Source: Paenarthrobacter sp. JL.01a
Lineage (GTDB): Bacteria > Actinomycetota > Actinomycetes > Actinomycetales > Micrococcaceae
Direction: 5' to 3'
DNA length: 64,000 nt
Assembly: GCF_025452095.1 (NCBI RefSeq)
Contig: NZ_CP104877.1
Span: forward strand, 558,001-622,000
The notes under the pieces are model-generated. The model was not told the origin of the DNA. It searched no databases and saw only the letters and a list, made by a program, of their open reading frames with translations. Below are positions 40,601-48,419 of the stretch, in pieces. The translations under genes and the position numbers were made by a program. Every line of letters begins with the position of its first letter. Position 1 is the first letter of the stretch.

Positions 40601-41124
40601 TCCAGACCCTGCAGCAGTCGCTCTTCAGCGATGCCGAGGCTTGGGCAACCGAGTTCGGCACCCGCAAGGACGTTTCGGCCCTGACCGCCGAGCGCAACGT
40701 CTTCCGCTACCGCTCCCTCCCCGTGACTGTCCGCCTCTCCGAAGGTGAGCGGCTCGCAGAGCTGTTGCGGGTTGTGGCGGCCGGTGCTGTGGCTGGTTCA
40801 AGGCTTTCGGTGAGCTCCGCCGTCGTCCTTCCTGACGCTGTGGTGACCGCGTTCGCCGGTCTTGGCATCAACGTGCGGATCGAGGACGACGCCGCGTGGC
40901 TGGCCCGTGCGGCATCGTTCGACGGCGGCCGCATCCGCCTGATCGGTGGAGACTTCGCCGCGCTGAGCGCAGCCATGGGTGGGCGTCCCGACGTCGCCGT
41001 TTACCACGGCGCGGTGACCCAGGCAGGCCGGATCGAGATGCTCCCGTTCCTCCGCGAGCAGGCAGTGTCCATCACGGCCCACCGCTTCGGCACCCCGAAC
41101 CACCTCTCGGACCACCTGATCTAG
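37663..41124 (+). CDS. putA: Bifunctional proline dehydrogenase / glutamate semialdehyde dehydrogenase
   Basis: Oxidises proline to glutamate in two steps with FAD and NAD+. 1153 aa; AAGGAG lies seven bases before the ATG. There is no N-terminal ribbon-helix-helix domain, so it does not regulate itself as E. coli PutA does. The proline dehydrogenase barrel covers ~130-460 (KESSTVAPHSPWAF, VRVVKGANLPMEQVE, EMLLGMATGQATAVRKDVG, YLIRRLEEGASQENFM). The aldehyde dehydrogenase domain (~520-980) has VVTPPWNFPVAIPAG, LLAETSGKNAIIV and the catalytic Cys755 in GHAGQKCSAAS. A C-terminal ALDH-like tail extends to ~1150. Regulator divergent upstream; terminator at 41145. Confidence 0.96.
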   Translation: MTSTLPDATAPRTQDSGQFDALAHEAIALVRHWLTEASKIPVDVSAQRLAGVLKDPNGLDFTVGFVDGVIRPEDLSVAGRKLAELAPKVPKFLPWYMRSAVRVGGVMAPMLPQVVIPIARRVLREMVGHLIVDATDAKLGPAIAKIKQDGVHLNVNLLGEAVLGEHEAARRLEGTLKLLARDDVDYVSIKESSTVAPHSPWAFDEAVDHVVEKLTPLYRLAASFPKPKFINLDMEEYKDLSMTIAVFKRILDMPEFKNLEAGIVLQAYLPDALGAMQELQEWAAARRAQGGAPIKVRVVKGANLPMEQVEASLHDWPLATWGTKQDSDTSYKNVINYALTPEHVDAVRIGVAGHNLFDVAFAWLLAKQRGVTEGIEFEMLLGMATGQATAVRKDVGSLLLYTPVVHPGEFDVAIAYLIRRLEEGASQENFMSAVFELSENEALFKREQQRFLNSLANMKDEVPAPNRQQDRRLPAEPAPTEGFRNTPDTDPALPANRAWGRDILARIPGSTAGNKIVESTKVSDAAQLEQIITTAVEAGKAWGARPAAERAAILHRVGEVLEARRAELLEVMASETGKTIDQGDPEVSEAIDFAHYYAERAKDLETVDGATFVPANLTVVTPPWNFPVAIPAGSTLAALASGSAVVIKPAKQARRSGSVMVDALWEAGVPKDVLALVQLEERDLGAQLVSHPSVDRVILTGGYETAELFRSFRQDLPLLAETSGKNAIIVTPSADLDLAAKDVVYSAFGHAGQKCSAASLVILVGSVAKSARFHNQLIDAARSLTVGYPENATTQMGPIIEPANGKLLNALTTLGDGETWAIKPERLDETGRLWSPGIRSGVKRGSYFHLTEFFGPVLGVMTAETLEEAIAIQNEIEYGLTAGLHSLDSAEMGVWLDKIQAGNLYVNRGITGAIVQRQPFGGWKKSAVGAGTKAGGPNYLIGLGSWVPAEAKAKRGTVLEGAASQILAAAKSADVTAEELQTLQQSLFSDAEAWATEFGTRKDVSALTAERNVFRYRSLPVTVRLSEGERLAELLRVVAAGAVAGSRLSVSSAVVLPDAVVTAFAGLGINVRIEDDAAWLARAASFDGGRIRLIGGDFAALSAAMGGRPDVAVYHGAVTQAGRIEMLPFLREQAVSITAHRFGTPNHLSDHLI

Positions 41125-41144
41125 CGCGTCCAGCTTCAAAGACT

Positions 41145-41211
41145 GAAAGCCAGCCCTTCGGCGCAACCCTCACTATGTGGGTCCGCGGCGAGGGGTTGGC
41201 TTTCTGCTTTT
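41145..41211 (+). terminator. Terminator after putA
   Basis: GAAAGCCAGCCCTTCG (41145-41160) pairs with CGAGGGGTTGGCTTTC (41189-41204) with two imperfect positions, followed by TGCTTTT. The long loop may hold a second small stem. Confidence 0.7.
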
Positions 41212-41217
41212 CCACAG

Positions 41218-42132
41218 TTACGCGTCCGCGTAGCCGAGCCTTTGCAGTCTTTGCCGGGCGGCTTGTTCGCTGGGTCCATGGGATCCAAGGGCGAGCCGGA
41301 CCATGGCCAGCACAACCCTCGCGGCCGTGATCACCGGCAAGGGGACAGGGCCGAACCGCGGGCGTTGAAGGCCCAGCAAGTCCCTGTATTTAGGCTCAAG
41401 ACTGGCGATGGCTGCCCCGAAAAGGATGCTGTAGCCGGGCTTGAGGAGGGGGCTCAGCGGCGGATGTTGGATAAACGACACTGTCTCGGCCAGCCGTTCA
41501 TCTGCCCGCAGGATTCCTGATGCGTACCAACCCTCCAGCTCCTCACGGACTTGGGCTTCGGTGACGGGTGGGTCCTGCACTCCCATGAGCCGGCCGGCTG
41601 CTGCCCATTCGCGGACGTAGGCGTCAGCTCCGCCGGGGATGGAGACGCCCCAGATCCGGTTGGCCGTCAGGAACGAGTCCGCGTAGGTCACGTGGACCCA
41701 GCGGAGGAGCTCGGGATCGTTGGCAGCGTACTCGTGGACGGCGCCGTTCCCGTCCACGTAGGTCCCGCGGACGCGTTCGTGGATCCTGCGGACGACGGCG
41801 GTGGCAGACTCGGCCGCTTCGGTTGATCCGTACGTCACGGTGAAGATCCAGCGCACCGTGTTGGCCAGTCGGCCCAGGGGATCCTTCTGGAAACCGGAGT
41901 GCTCGTAGACGCCGGCCAGCGCGCCGGGATGGAGGGCCTGCATCAGCAGCACCCTGATTCCCGCCACGATGGTGGCTACGTGACCATGCACCGCCCAGAC
42001 GGCCGACCCCGGAAGGTGGTATCCGGCGTCGTTCCCTTCCGCCAGGCGCGGCACCCACTCAGGCGGCGTCCCCGACGTCCCGGTGAACGTGCGCTGGAGT
42101 TCGTGGCGGTACTCGGTGAGGTAGTTCCTCAT
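41218..42132 (-). CDS. MpaB-like oxygenase family protein (DUF2236)
   Basis: About 304 aa. The DUF2236/MpaB/rubber-oxygenase pattern is evident: LPGSAVWAVHGHVATIVAGIRVLLMQALHPGALAGVYEHSGF (~38-80), RWIFTVTYGSTEAAESATAVVRRIHERVRG (~94-125) and LRWVHVTYADSFLTANRIWG (~142). The conserved His residues in these segments ligate haem in the rubber oxygenase Lcp; whether this one is active is unknown. Starts at GTG 42162, ATG 42153 or ATG 42132 are possible; I use the last, which matches the usual N-terminus. Single gene, upstream of which lies palindrome family B copy 1. Confidence 0.82.
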   Translation of the reverse strand: MRNYLTEYRHELQRTFTGTSGTPPEWVPRLAEGNDAGYHLPGSAVWAVHGHVATIVAGIRVLLMQALHPGALAGVYEHSGFQKDPLGRLANTVRWIFTVTYGSTEAAESATAVVRRIHERVRGTYVDGNGAVHEYAANDPELLRWVHVTYADSFLTANRIWGVSIPGGADAYVREWAAAGRLMGVQDPPVTEAQVREELEGWYASGILRADERLAETVSFIQHPPLSPLLKPGYSILFGAAIASLEPKYRDLLGLQRPRFGPVPLPVITAARVVLAMVRLALGSHGPSEQAARQRLQRLGYADA

Positions 42133-42173
42133 GCATCCTATGAGACCGCACATCCGCCACACCGTACAGAGGG

Positions 42174-42234
42174 AGTTTTCGTACAGCTAATGCCCTTATG
42201 AGCGGCTCATAAGGGCATTAGCTGTACAAAAACT
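42174..42234. repeat. Dispersed palindrome, family B copy 1
   Basis: Arms of 30 nt (42174-42203 and 42205-42234) around a single base. The inner 23 bp, starting GTACAGCTAATGCCCTTATG, are perfect and the outer AGTTTT(C/T)GTAC adds one mismatch. The repeat overlaps the last two bases of the MFS stop codon. The same arm occurs at 63716-63776. Confidence 0.88.
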
Positions 42235-43684
42235 AGCGGGTGGCGCGGCGTCGGGAAGGTGCCGCCGCCACCAGCAGGGCGGCAATTGCGACGGCGGCAC
42301 TCAGGATGAGTCCCGGACGGTACTGTTCCAGCATGGCTTGGGCGCTGACGCTGCCGGCCGCTTGGCCGTGGCCACTGACCAAGGCTGTGGTGACGGCGAG
42401 GACCAATGCGGCACCAACCTGCGTGCTGGTCTGGATGAGCCCCGCGGCCAGGCCTTGCTCGGAATCCTTGATGCCTGCGGTGGCCTGCACGTTGATGGAT
42501 GGGAAGGCCAGGGCGAAGCCGATGCCGAGCAGGACCACCGATGGCAGGATGTCCAGCGCGTAGTTCGGGGTAGTTCCGACGCGGAGGAAGAGGACATACC
42601 CCAATCCAAGCGCGGTGAGGCCCGTGAGGATCAGCTGCGTGGCTCCGAATTTCTCAATGAGCCGGTCGGCGAACGGAGCGCTGGTGGCCACCAGCAGGCC
42701 CGCCGGCAGCAAGGCCAACGCCATTCCGAGAGGAGTCCAGCCGAGCACGGACTGCAGGAACATGGTGACGATGAACTGGAAGCTCAGGTAGGAGCCGAAA
42801 AGTCCCACAGCGCTCAAGTTCGCCCGTGCAACCCAGCCTTCCTTGAGGATGCCGAAGCGGATAAGCGGGTGCTTGACCTTGTTTTCGATGATCGCGAAGG
42901 CTGCCAGCACTGCGGCAGAAACTGCGAATCCGGCGATTGTTGCCACAGATCCCCAGCCCTGCTCAGGTGCTGAAACCAAGGTGTACACCAGGCCGAGCAT
43001 GCCCAATGCGAGCGTGACGGCTCCCCAGATGTCGTGCCCGCTGTTTTCCGCTGACGGCTTGTCCTTGGGAATGAACTTCATGCCCAACAGGACCACGATC
43101 ACGGCGATCGGCACCGAAACCAGGAACGTCCAGCGCCAGCTCAGGCTGGTCATCAGCCCGCCCACCACCAGGCCCAGCGAGAACCCGCTGGCACCGAACG
43201 TGGTGAAGATGGACAGTGCCTTGTTCCGCTCGCGTCCCTCGGCGAAGTTGGTGGTGATGATGGAGAACCCGGTGGGGGCAGTGAAGGCTGCTGCCAGGCC
43301 CTTTACGAAGCGCGTGGCAATCAGGACCGCGGGGTCGTCCACCAGGCCGCCGAGGAGCGACGCGGCTGCGAACACGGTCAAAGCAATGAGGAAGATACGA
43401 CGGCGGCCCAACAGGTCCGCGAGCTGCCCACCGAGGAGCAGGAGGCTTCCGTAGCCCAGGACGTAGGCGGAGACGATCCACTGCAGGGAATCGGTTCCGA
43501 GGTGGAGTTCCTGTCCGATGGAGGGCAAAGCCACGCCGACCATGGAGACGTCCAGGCCATCGAGGGCAAGGACGGTGCAGACAACCATCAGCAGAAGCCA
43601 CTGGGCCCGCGTCCAGCGGACCGCTGTTGCTGCTGTTGCCAAGGGTGGCTCGACAGGTGTTTTGAGGGTGGTGGGTGAGGTCAT
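42233..43684 (-). CDS. MFS drug/metabolite exporter (DHA2, EmrB/QacA-like)
   Basis: 483 aa with about 14 hydrophobic helices, as in the DHA2 branch. Helix 1 carries LALDGLDVSMVGVALPSIGQEL, the loop 2-3 motif is GGQLADLLGRRRIFL, and motif C-like GFSLGLVVGGLMTS is in helix 5. The Asp in the first helix (LDGLDVSMV) replaces the more usual D-x-T-I-V-N-V-A-L-P pattern. Divergent from a MarR gene with several ATGAC repeats between, so efflux is probably derepressed by a toxic ligand. The substrate is unknown. Confidence 0.9.
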   Translation of the reverse strand: MTSPTTLKTPVEPPLATAATAVRWTRAQWLLLMVVCTVLALDGLDVSMVGVALPSIGQELHLGTDSLQWIVSAYVLGYGSLLLLGGQLADLLGRRRIFLIALTVFAAASLLGGLVDDPAVLIATRFVKGLAAAFTAPTGFSIITTNFAEGRERNKALSIFTTFGASGFSLGLVVGGLMTSLSWRWTFLVSVPIAVIVVLLGMKFIPKDKPSAENSGHDIWGAVTLALGMLGLVYTLVSAPEQGWGSVATIAGFAVSAAVLAAFAIIENKVKHPLIRFGILKEGWVARANLSAVGLFGSYLSFQFIVTMFLQSVLGWTPLGMALALLPAGLLVATSAPFADRLIEKFGATQLILTGLTALGLGYVLFLRVGTTPNYALDILPSVVLLGIGFALAFPSINVQATAGIKDSEQGLAAGLIQTSTQVGAALVLAVTTALVSGHGQAAGSVSAQAMLEQYRPGLILSAAVAIAALLVAAAPSRRRATR

Positions 43685-43696
43685 GCGATCAATCTA

Positions 43697-43745
43697 TATG
43701 ACACGTCATTCAATGACAAGGAATATGACGCGGAATCTTATGACG
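43697..43745. promoter_or_regulatory. ATGAC repeat cluster between MFS and MarR genes
   Basis: ATGAC occurs at 43698, 43713, 43725 and 43740 (15, 12 and 15 bp apart), and the first forms ATGAC-AC-GTCAT with an opposing half-site. Sequence context TATGAC(A/G)(C/T)G is kept in three copies. Likely operators for the adjacent MarR regulator. Confidence 0.5.
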
Positions 43746-43780
43746 TGGATTTTAATCCCCTCATGGCCTAGGATGGGGAC

Positions 43781-44173
43781 ATGGCAACGACGCGTGACCG
43801 CCAGCTGGAAGACCGGGAATTGGTTGAGCAGTGGCGCGACATCCAGAGCTCCTACTTCCGTACCGCCGGAGCAATCGACCGCGCCCTCGAAGCCAAGTTC
43901 GATATCGGGCTGAACGAGTTCGAAATCCTGGACCTCGTGGCCGAGAGCGAAGAGTCGTCGTGCCGCATGAAGTCGCTGGGGGAGCGGACACCCATGACCC
44001 AGAGCGCCGTGTCCAAAGTGGTGGACCGCCTCGAAAAAGCGGGCCTGGTGACCCGTCAGACCTGCGCCGAAGACCGTCGTTCGCTCTTCCTGGAACTGAC
44101 CGAGGCCGGCCGCGCACTCCACTCAACCGCCGCCGTCGAGCATCGCGCGCTGCTGAAGGAAAACCTGGGCTGA
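43781..44173 (+). CDS. MarR family regulator
   Basis: 130 aa. Helix-rich N-terminus (EQWRDIQSSYFRTAGAIDRALEAKFDIGLNEFEILDLVAE), recognition part GERTPMTQSAVSKVVDRLEKAGLVTRQ and wing CAEDRRSLFLELTEAGRAL. Divergent from the DHA2 exporter, its likely target, with repeated ATGAC half-sites between. A cysteine pair (ESSCRMKS; RQTCAEDRRS) is present, but there is no clear redox-sensing motif. Confidence 0.9.
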   Translation: MATTRDRQLEDRELVEQWRDIQSSYFRTAGAIDRALEAKFDIGLNEFEILDLVAESEESSCRMKSLGERTPMTQSAVSKVVDRLEKAGLVTRQTCAEDRRSLFLELTEAGRALHSTAAVEHRALLKENLG

Positions 44174-44240
44174 CGCGGGCCTGGGCAAACCGGCCGCGCC
44201 TCACTTGGCATCAATCTACCCGCCGCGTATAGTGGAAACC

Positions 44241-44277
44241 GCAGACCCCCCCGCACACGCGGAGCCGGGGGTCTAGC
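44241..44277. terminator. Hairpin between MarR and DUF3800 genes
   Basis: AGACCCCC (44243-44250) pairs with GGGGGTCT (44267-44274), with GC/GC pairing outside. It separates convergent genes; T-rich sequence follows only weakly. Confidence 0.55.
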
Positions 44278-44288
44278 TGTTTAACGCG

Positions 44289-44993
44289 CTAAATCTCCAG
44301 TGGAAGGCGGGCAGGATCTCTGGAGCTGAGGTACGTTTCATACCAGTCCCAAGCGAACTCATTTCTACTGTGCTTATCGACAAATGCGTTGGCGCTCCAA
44401 GCCACCAGGTCGGCCATTTGCACAAGTTGCGAGCTGCCCGAGTCCAAATGAATGGCGTCTTCGATGACCCGTCGCTGGGCCAGTTCCAGTGTTCGGTGAG
44501 TGCTCCTGTAAGAGGTGTCGCTTCCATCGCCATCCATGAACACAAGGGCCAGTGAGTCGGATTTGTTGAGCTCGTCTTCGAATCGATCAACAAGCGCGGC
44601 ATACGCTTGCTGTCTGGTCTGGGCTATATCTTCTGGCTTCCCACGACGGTACACGGCTCCAAGGCGAAGTCCTTTTGTGCTCTGCAAGGTCTGTAAACAC
44701 TCGAGTGCAACCTCGCGGCCAAAGTCCTTCCAGTATTCAACCCCTTCGTGGACGTGCCGGTCAGGCATCTTCGTTGAAATGCGTCCCCGCCCATTTACAT
44801 ATTCCGTCGTGTGCAGTTCCTGCGTGACTGGGATTTTGTGCTCTCGCCATAACCGCTTCCGGGTTTGCAACCAGTTGCTTAAGGCCGAAGACCAACGGTC
44901 TGGGGCGAACTCTATCCAGCCGTAGACAACCAGCCCGGATTGGGGATGGCCGGAATCGTCAACATAGATCATTCTGTTCAGCGGCAAGGTCAC
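44289..44993 (-). CDS. DUF3800 domain protein
   Basis: 234 aa. Starts MTLPLNRMIYVDDSGHPQSGLVVYGWIEF, has LHTTEYVNGRGR (~60), VFMDGDGSD (~150) and a terminal QLVQMADLVAWSANAFVDKHSRNEF (~190-214). The YVDDSG start, acidic middle and QMADLVA motif define DUF3800, a family with an RNase H-like predicted fold seen in accessory and defence contexts. Catalysis is unproven. It stands alone between a MarR gene and a secreted peptidase, with no partner gene, and its codon use is less GC-biased than that of its neighbours, suggesting transfer. Confidence 0.82.
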   Translation of the reverse strand: MTLPLNRMIYVDDSGHPQSGLVVYGWIEFAPDRWSSALSNWLQTRKRLWREHKIPVTQELHTTEYVNGRGRISTKMPDRHVHEGVEYWKDFGREVALECLQTLQSTKGLRLGAVYRRGKPEDIAQTRQQAYAALVDRFEDELNKSDSLALVFMDGDGSDTSYRSTHRTLELAQRRVIEDAIHLDSGSSQLVQMADLVAWSANAFVDKHSRNEFAWDWYETYLSSRDPARLPLEI

Positions 44994-45066
44994 AGTTCAC
45001 TTTACTCAGCTTCGCGGAGGTAGCTCCGCGGACTCCAGACCAGACATCAACACGGCCGCAACAAAC

Positions 45067-45087
45067 CTCAAGACGTCTTGAGCAAAA
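45067..45087 (+). promoter_or_regulatory. CTCAAGACGTCTTGAG palindrome upstream of the M23 peptidase
   Basis: A perfect 16-bp palindrome (45067-45082) followed by CAAAA, containing TCTTGAGCAAA, the same motif found upstream of the exopolysaccharide and GGDEF operons. It lies in the 215-bp gap before the peptidase gene. Confidence 0.4.
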
Positions 45088-45208
45088 ACTGATCCAACCT
45101 TTCGCTGTACAGCCCCCGGGAAGCCTTTATTTCTGCTGGGATTCCCGCAAGAATGGTGCTTGCACGCCAGGCTGGGGTTTGGTGCCGCTGGCTTTGGGGA
45201 GTGTTTTT

Positions 45209-46732
45209 GTGGGCAAGCATCATGAATCAGACCGGGCGATTGACCTGATCCGCACCGAAAAATTCCGTCGCGTTCTCATCGCCGGATGTCTTGCCGTTCT
45301 GGCCTTCTTCGCCTTCGGCTTCCAACCACTGACAGCCGTTCCGGCAGGATCAGTGAATCCGATGACGGCCCAAGGTGTCGTCGGACCCACGGCATTGGGG
45401 AGCCTGACCCCGCCCGAAGCCGAAACAATGGTCATCGATCCCACGTTGGCACCACCGGCGCAACTGCCTGGCACGCCCATGGTCTACTTTGACCGGGCGA
45501 TGGTCCGGACGGTCAGCAAGGACGGTTCCACTGGCCTGACGGTTGCTTCAGCCGGAATGTCCCGGCCACCAGCGGGCAGCCTCTATGCTCCCCTGGAAGT
45601 TCTCAACCCGAGTTCTCCCTATGGTTACCGCTACAGCCCGCTGACGGGCCTGGCCGGCGAGTTCCACTGGGGCCAGGACTACGCGGCCCCCTGCGGAACC
45701 CGGGTCTATGCTGCCGACGCCGGTGTGGTCCGCGCCGTGGGTTGGCACATCTGGGGCGGCGGCAACCGTGTGGAGATCGAACACGGCAACGGCCTCGTCA
45801 CCACCTACAACCACCTTCAGGACATCGGCGTCACACAGGGCCAGTCGGTCCGCGTTGGCGAAGTCATCGCCGAGGTCGGCACCACTGGCTGGTCCACGGG
45901 CTGCCACCTCCACTTTGAGACCATCGTGAACGGCCTTCACACCAACCCGAACGGCTGGACGTATCTGCCCATCAAGCAGGTTGATCCGCTGCAAACCATG
46001 ACGTTCGTGAACTACCAGCCAGGCGTTGGCACGGGAAGCTCCGCGCCGCAATGGGCAGTCCCCGTGGCCGACGGCACCAACCGCGCGGTCATCGGCGGCG
46101 ACCACGAAGAAGAAGTCGCTCCGCCGGTCGTGATCCCGCCCGTCACCTCAGTGAACACGCCCGGCCCGGTCACCTCGACGCCGCCTCAAACCACGACGCC
46201 GGTCCAGTCGCCGTCCGTAACGGCCACGCCGACGCCGACGGTCACCCCGACGCCGACCGTGACCCCCACGCCAAGCGTCACCCCGACGCCGACAGTCACC
46301 CCGACGCCGACGGTCACCCCGACCCCGACCGTCACTCCGACGCCGACTACAGCTCCGGTCACTCCAACAGAGCAGACTCCAACGGTCCAGACTCCAACAG
46401 TCCAGACGCCAGCGGCCCAGTCAGCAGTCGCGCCGCCACCCGCCGTCGTCGAACCTCCTGCTCCGGTTGCTCCTGCCCCGGCCGCAGTGGCACCCGCCCC
46501 AGCCGCACCCGCCCCGGCCGTGGTGGCCCCGGCTCCCGCGGTGACGCAGCCTGTGGCGCCAGCCCCGGCCCCCGTAGCCCCCGCACCTGCGCCGACACCT
46601 GTGGCGGTCCTGCCCTCAACACTTCCGGCAGTGACGCTCCCGCCCGGTTATATCCTCATCGCTCCGGACCTGGTCCAGAGGCCGGACGGCGTGATCGTGC
46701 CGCTGTCCACGCTCATCCTTCCTGCGCCCTAA
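45209..46732 (+). CDS. Secreted M23 (LytM-type) peptidase with Pro/Thr repeat tail
   Basis: Cell-wall endopeptidase, probably cutting peptide cross-links in peptidoglycan. About 507 aa from GTG 45209, which follows TGGGGAG by eight bases. A signal-like helix, RRVLIAGCLAVLAFFAFGFQPLTAV, is at ~22-46. The M23 domain (~140-265) has zinc ligands HWGQDYAAP and HLHFET, with ADAGVVRAVGWHIWGGGNRVEIEHGNGLVTTYNHLQ between. From ~295 the protein is a Pro/Thr repeat (period PTPTVT) and then Pro/Ala/Val-rich low complexity to ~495, a wall-spanning or wall-binding tail. It ends with a short conserved segment, PPGYILIAPDLVQRPDGVI. Confidence 0.88.
   Translation: MGKHHESDRAIDLIRTEKFRRVLIAGCLAVLAFFAFGFQPLTAVPAGSVNPMTAQGVVGPTALGSLTPPEAETMVIDPTLAPPAQLPGTPMVYFDRAMVRTVSKDGSTGLTVASAGMSRPPAGSLYAPLEVLNPSSPYGYRYSPLTGLAGEFHWGQDYAAPCGTRVYAADAGVVRAVGWHIWGGGNRVEIEHGNGLVTTYNHLQDIGVTQGQSVRVGEVIAEVGTTGWSTGCHLHFETIVNGLHTNPNGWTYLPIKQVDPLQTMTFVNYQPGVGTGSSAPQWAVPVADGTNRAVIGGDHEEEVAPPVVIPPVTSVNTPGPVTSTPPQTTTPVQSPSVTATPTPTVTPTPTVTPTPSVTPTPTVTPTPTVTPTPTVTPTPTTAPVTPTEQTPTVQTPTVQTPAAQSAVAPPPAVVEPPAPVAPAPAAVAPAPAAPAPAVVAPAPAVTQPVAPAPAPVAPAPAPTPVAVLPSTLPAVTLPPGYILIAPDLVQRPDGVIVPLSTLILPAP
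46220..46350 (+). repeat. Short tandem repeat coding for Pro-Thr-Pro-Thr-Val-Thr
   Basis: Imperfect 18-bp repeats (ACGCCGACGGTCACCCCG type), about seven units, within the peptidase gene. Slippage here would change tail length without a frameshift. Confidence 0.8.
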
Positions 46733-46830
46733 AACGCCACAAAGCCCGGGCATTTTCGTGGCCACAAGCCAGCTCCCGTAAGCTCGATGGCGGCGATCCC
46801 GCCAGCCGACGACGTCAGGAAGCGAATCCG

Positions 46831-47313
46831 ATGACCAGCCTCTACAGCATTCCCATCACCTTCAACGACGGCTCCGAAGGCGACTTCGGCCGGTTCGAAG
46901 GCAAGGCTGTGATGGTGGTCAACGTCGCCTCCAAATGTGGCTACACCCGCCAATACGCTGGCCTGGAAGAGCTCTACGGCAAGTACCGCGGGCAGGGGCT
47001 GGAGATCCTTGGCGTGCCATGCAACCAGTTCGGCGGCCAGGAGCCAGGTGCCGATGAGGAAATCGCTGAGTTCTGTGAGCGGAATTTCGGCGTGACTTTC
47101 CCGTTGACCACCAAGGCGAACGTCCTGGGCAAGGAACAGCACCCGCTCTTCGCCGAGCTGACCCGGGACGCGGACGGCCAGCCGGCCAAGGTGAAGTGGA
47201 ACTTCGAAAAGTTCGTCATCAACCGTTCAGGTGAACTCGTGGGACGGTTCCCATCCGCGGTAGAGCCTGACTCCGAAGACCTGTTGAAAGCAGTGGAAAA
47301 AGCGTTGGCGTAA
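46831..47313 (+). CDS. Glutathione peroxidase family protein
   Basis: Thiol-dependent peroxidase, 160 aa. Core: VMVVNVASKCGYTRQYAGLEELYGKY with the peroxidatic Cys36, GVPCNQFGGQEPGADEEI with the Gln and second Cys, and VKWNFEKFVINRSGE with the Trp-Asn pair. A Cys enzyme, not a selenoprotein. Actinobacteria lack glutathione, so it probably uses thioredoxin or mycothiol-linked donors. The ATG at 46831 has CAGGAAG upstream. The frame is open upstream through the M23 gene but that extension is not credible. Confidence 0.93.
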   Translation: MTSLYSIPITFNDGSEGDFGRFEGKAVMVVNVASKCGYTRQYAGLEELYGKYRGQGLEILGVPCNQFGGQEPGADEEIAEFCERNFGVTFPLTTKANVLGKEQHPLFAELTRDADGQPAKVKWNFEKFVINRSGELVGRFPSAVEPDSEDLLKAVEKALA

Positions 47314-47453
47314 GCCGGCAATGCCGAAGGGAGGCAAGTAATTTTCCAACATTCCGCCGGGAGTTAGCCGGTTGTTGGCTTTCTGTCTGGTTGGATTGGA
47401 CCTACTGGGGTTGACACGGGAGGCGCCGTCTCCCACCAAACGCTAAGGCAGCT

Positions 47454-48419
47454 ATGGAGTTCATCGAGGCCGAATATCCCAAACCAGGTCATGTGCTGTT
47501 GCACTTGAGCGATCTTCACCTGGTGGGTGGTCCCGGCACGCTCTACGGCTCTGTGGACAGTGAAACCAGGCTCAGGGAGATCTGCGACCAGATCGTCGCC
47601 TCCCGGATCAGGCCTGAAGCCATCATCTTCACGGGAGACCTCGCGGACCAGGGCGAGCTCGAAGCGTACAAGCGCCTTCGCGACATGATCGAACCGGTAT
47701 GCGATTCGTTGGGAGCCAGGGCCATCTGGGCGATGGGAAACCACGACGACCGTGCGAATTTCCGCTCCGCCTTCGCGGATGCGTCAGAGGCCAGCAAGCC
47801 CGAGGACCCGGTTGACCGCAGCTACTTCATCAACGGGCTCCGGATCATCACCCTGGACACCACCGTTCCCGGCCACCACTACGGCCAACTGTCGGAATCA
47901 CAGCTCGACTGGCTGGCATCCGAACTGGCTACACCGGCGCCAGACGGCACCATCCTGGCCCTGCATCACCCGCCGGTTCCCTGCGTCCAGGACCTCGCAG
48001 TCCTGGTGGAGCTCCGCGGCCAAGCCGCACTGGCCGCCGTCGTCCGTAATACGGACGTCCGCACCATCCTCGGTGGCCACCTGCACTACTCGACGACGGC
48101 GAGCTTCGCCGGCATCCCGGTTTCGGTCGCCTCGGCGACGTGTTACACGCAGGATCTAGGGGTACGCGCCGGAGGCCAACGCGGACGCGACGGGGCCCAG
48201 TCCTACAACATGATCCACGTGTACGAACACACCATCGTCCACTCGGTGGTTCCCCATTCCGGCGGCGTCACAGTGGGCGAGCCTGTGGACGCGGAGGAAG
48301 TCCAGCGTCGACTCGCCGCGGCGGGCATCCGCATCCCTCGCGAGTCCCGGGTGGGCGCGCACACCTCACCCGGTACCTTGACGTCGTCGCTGCCGGTTAC
48401 CTCTCCCAGGGTGCCTTGA
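47454..48419 (+). CDS. CpdA-like metallophosphoesterase (cyclic nucleotide phosphodiesterase family)
   Basis: 321 aa. Dimetal motifs in order: HLSDLHLV (~18), [12 protein letters not shown] (~60), [11 protein letters not shown] (~95), LALHHPPVP (~168) and [11 protein letters not shown] (~200). This resembles the class III cyclic AMP phosphodiesterases (CpdA, Rv0805). The substrate is inferred from family and could be another phosphoester. A C-terminal extension after ~250 ([20 protein letters not shown]) follows the domain. Its stop overlaps the convergent stealth gene by 23 bp. Confidence 0.88.
   Translation: MEFIEAEYPKPGHVLLHLSDLHLVGGPGTLYGSVDSETRLREICDQIVASRIRPEAIIFTGDLADQGELEAYKRLRDMIEPVCDSLGARAIWAMGNHDDRANFRSAFADASEASKPEDPVDRSYFINGLRIITLDTTVPGHHYGQLSESQLDWLASELATPAPDGTILALHHPPVPCVQDLAVLVELRGQAALAAVVRNTDVRTILGGHLHYSTTASFAGIPVSVASATCYTQDLGVRAGGQRGRDGAQSYNMIHVYEHTIVHSVVPHSGGVTVGEPVDAEEVQRRLAAAGIRIPRESRVGAHTSPGTLTSSLPVTSPRVP

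Noticed and set aside
45000..45208. A c-di-AMP (ydaO-type) riboswitch before the M23 peptidase gene
   Set aside because: Actinobacterial wall-hydrolase genes often have one, but I could not find the conserved ydaO core here; only short palindromes are visible.
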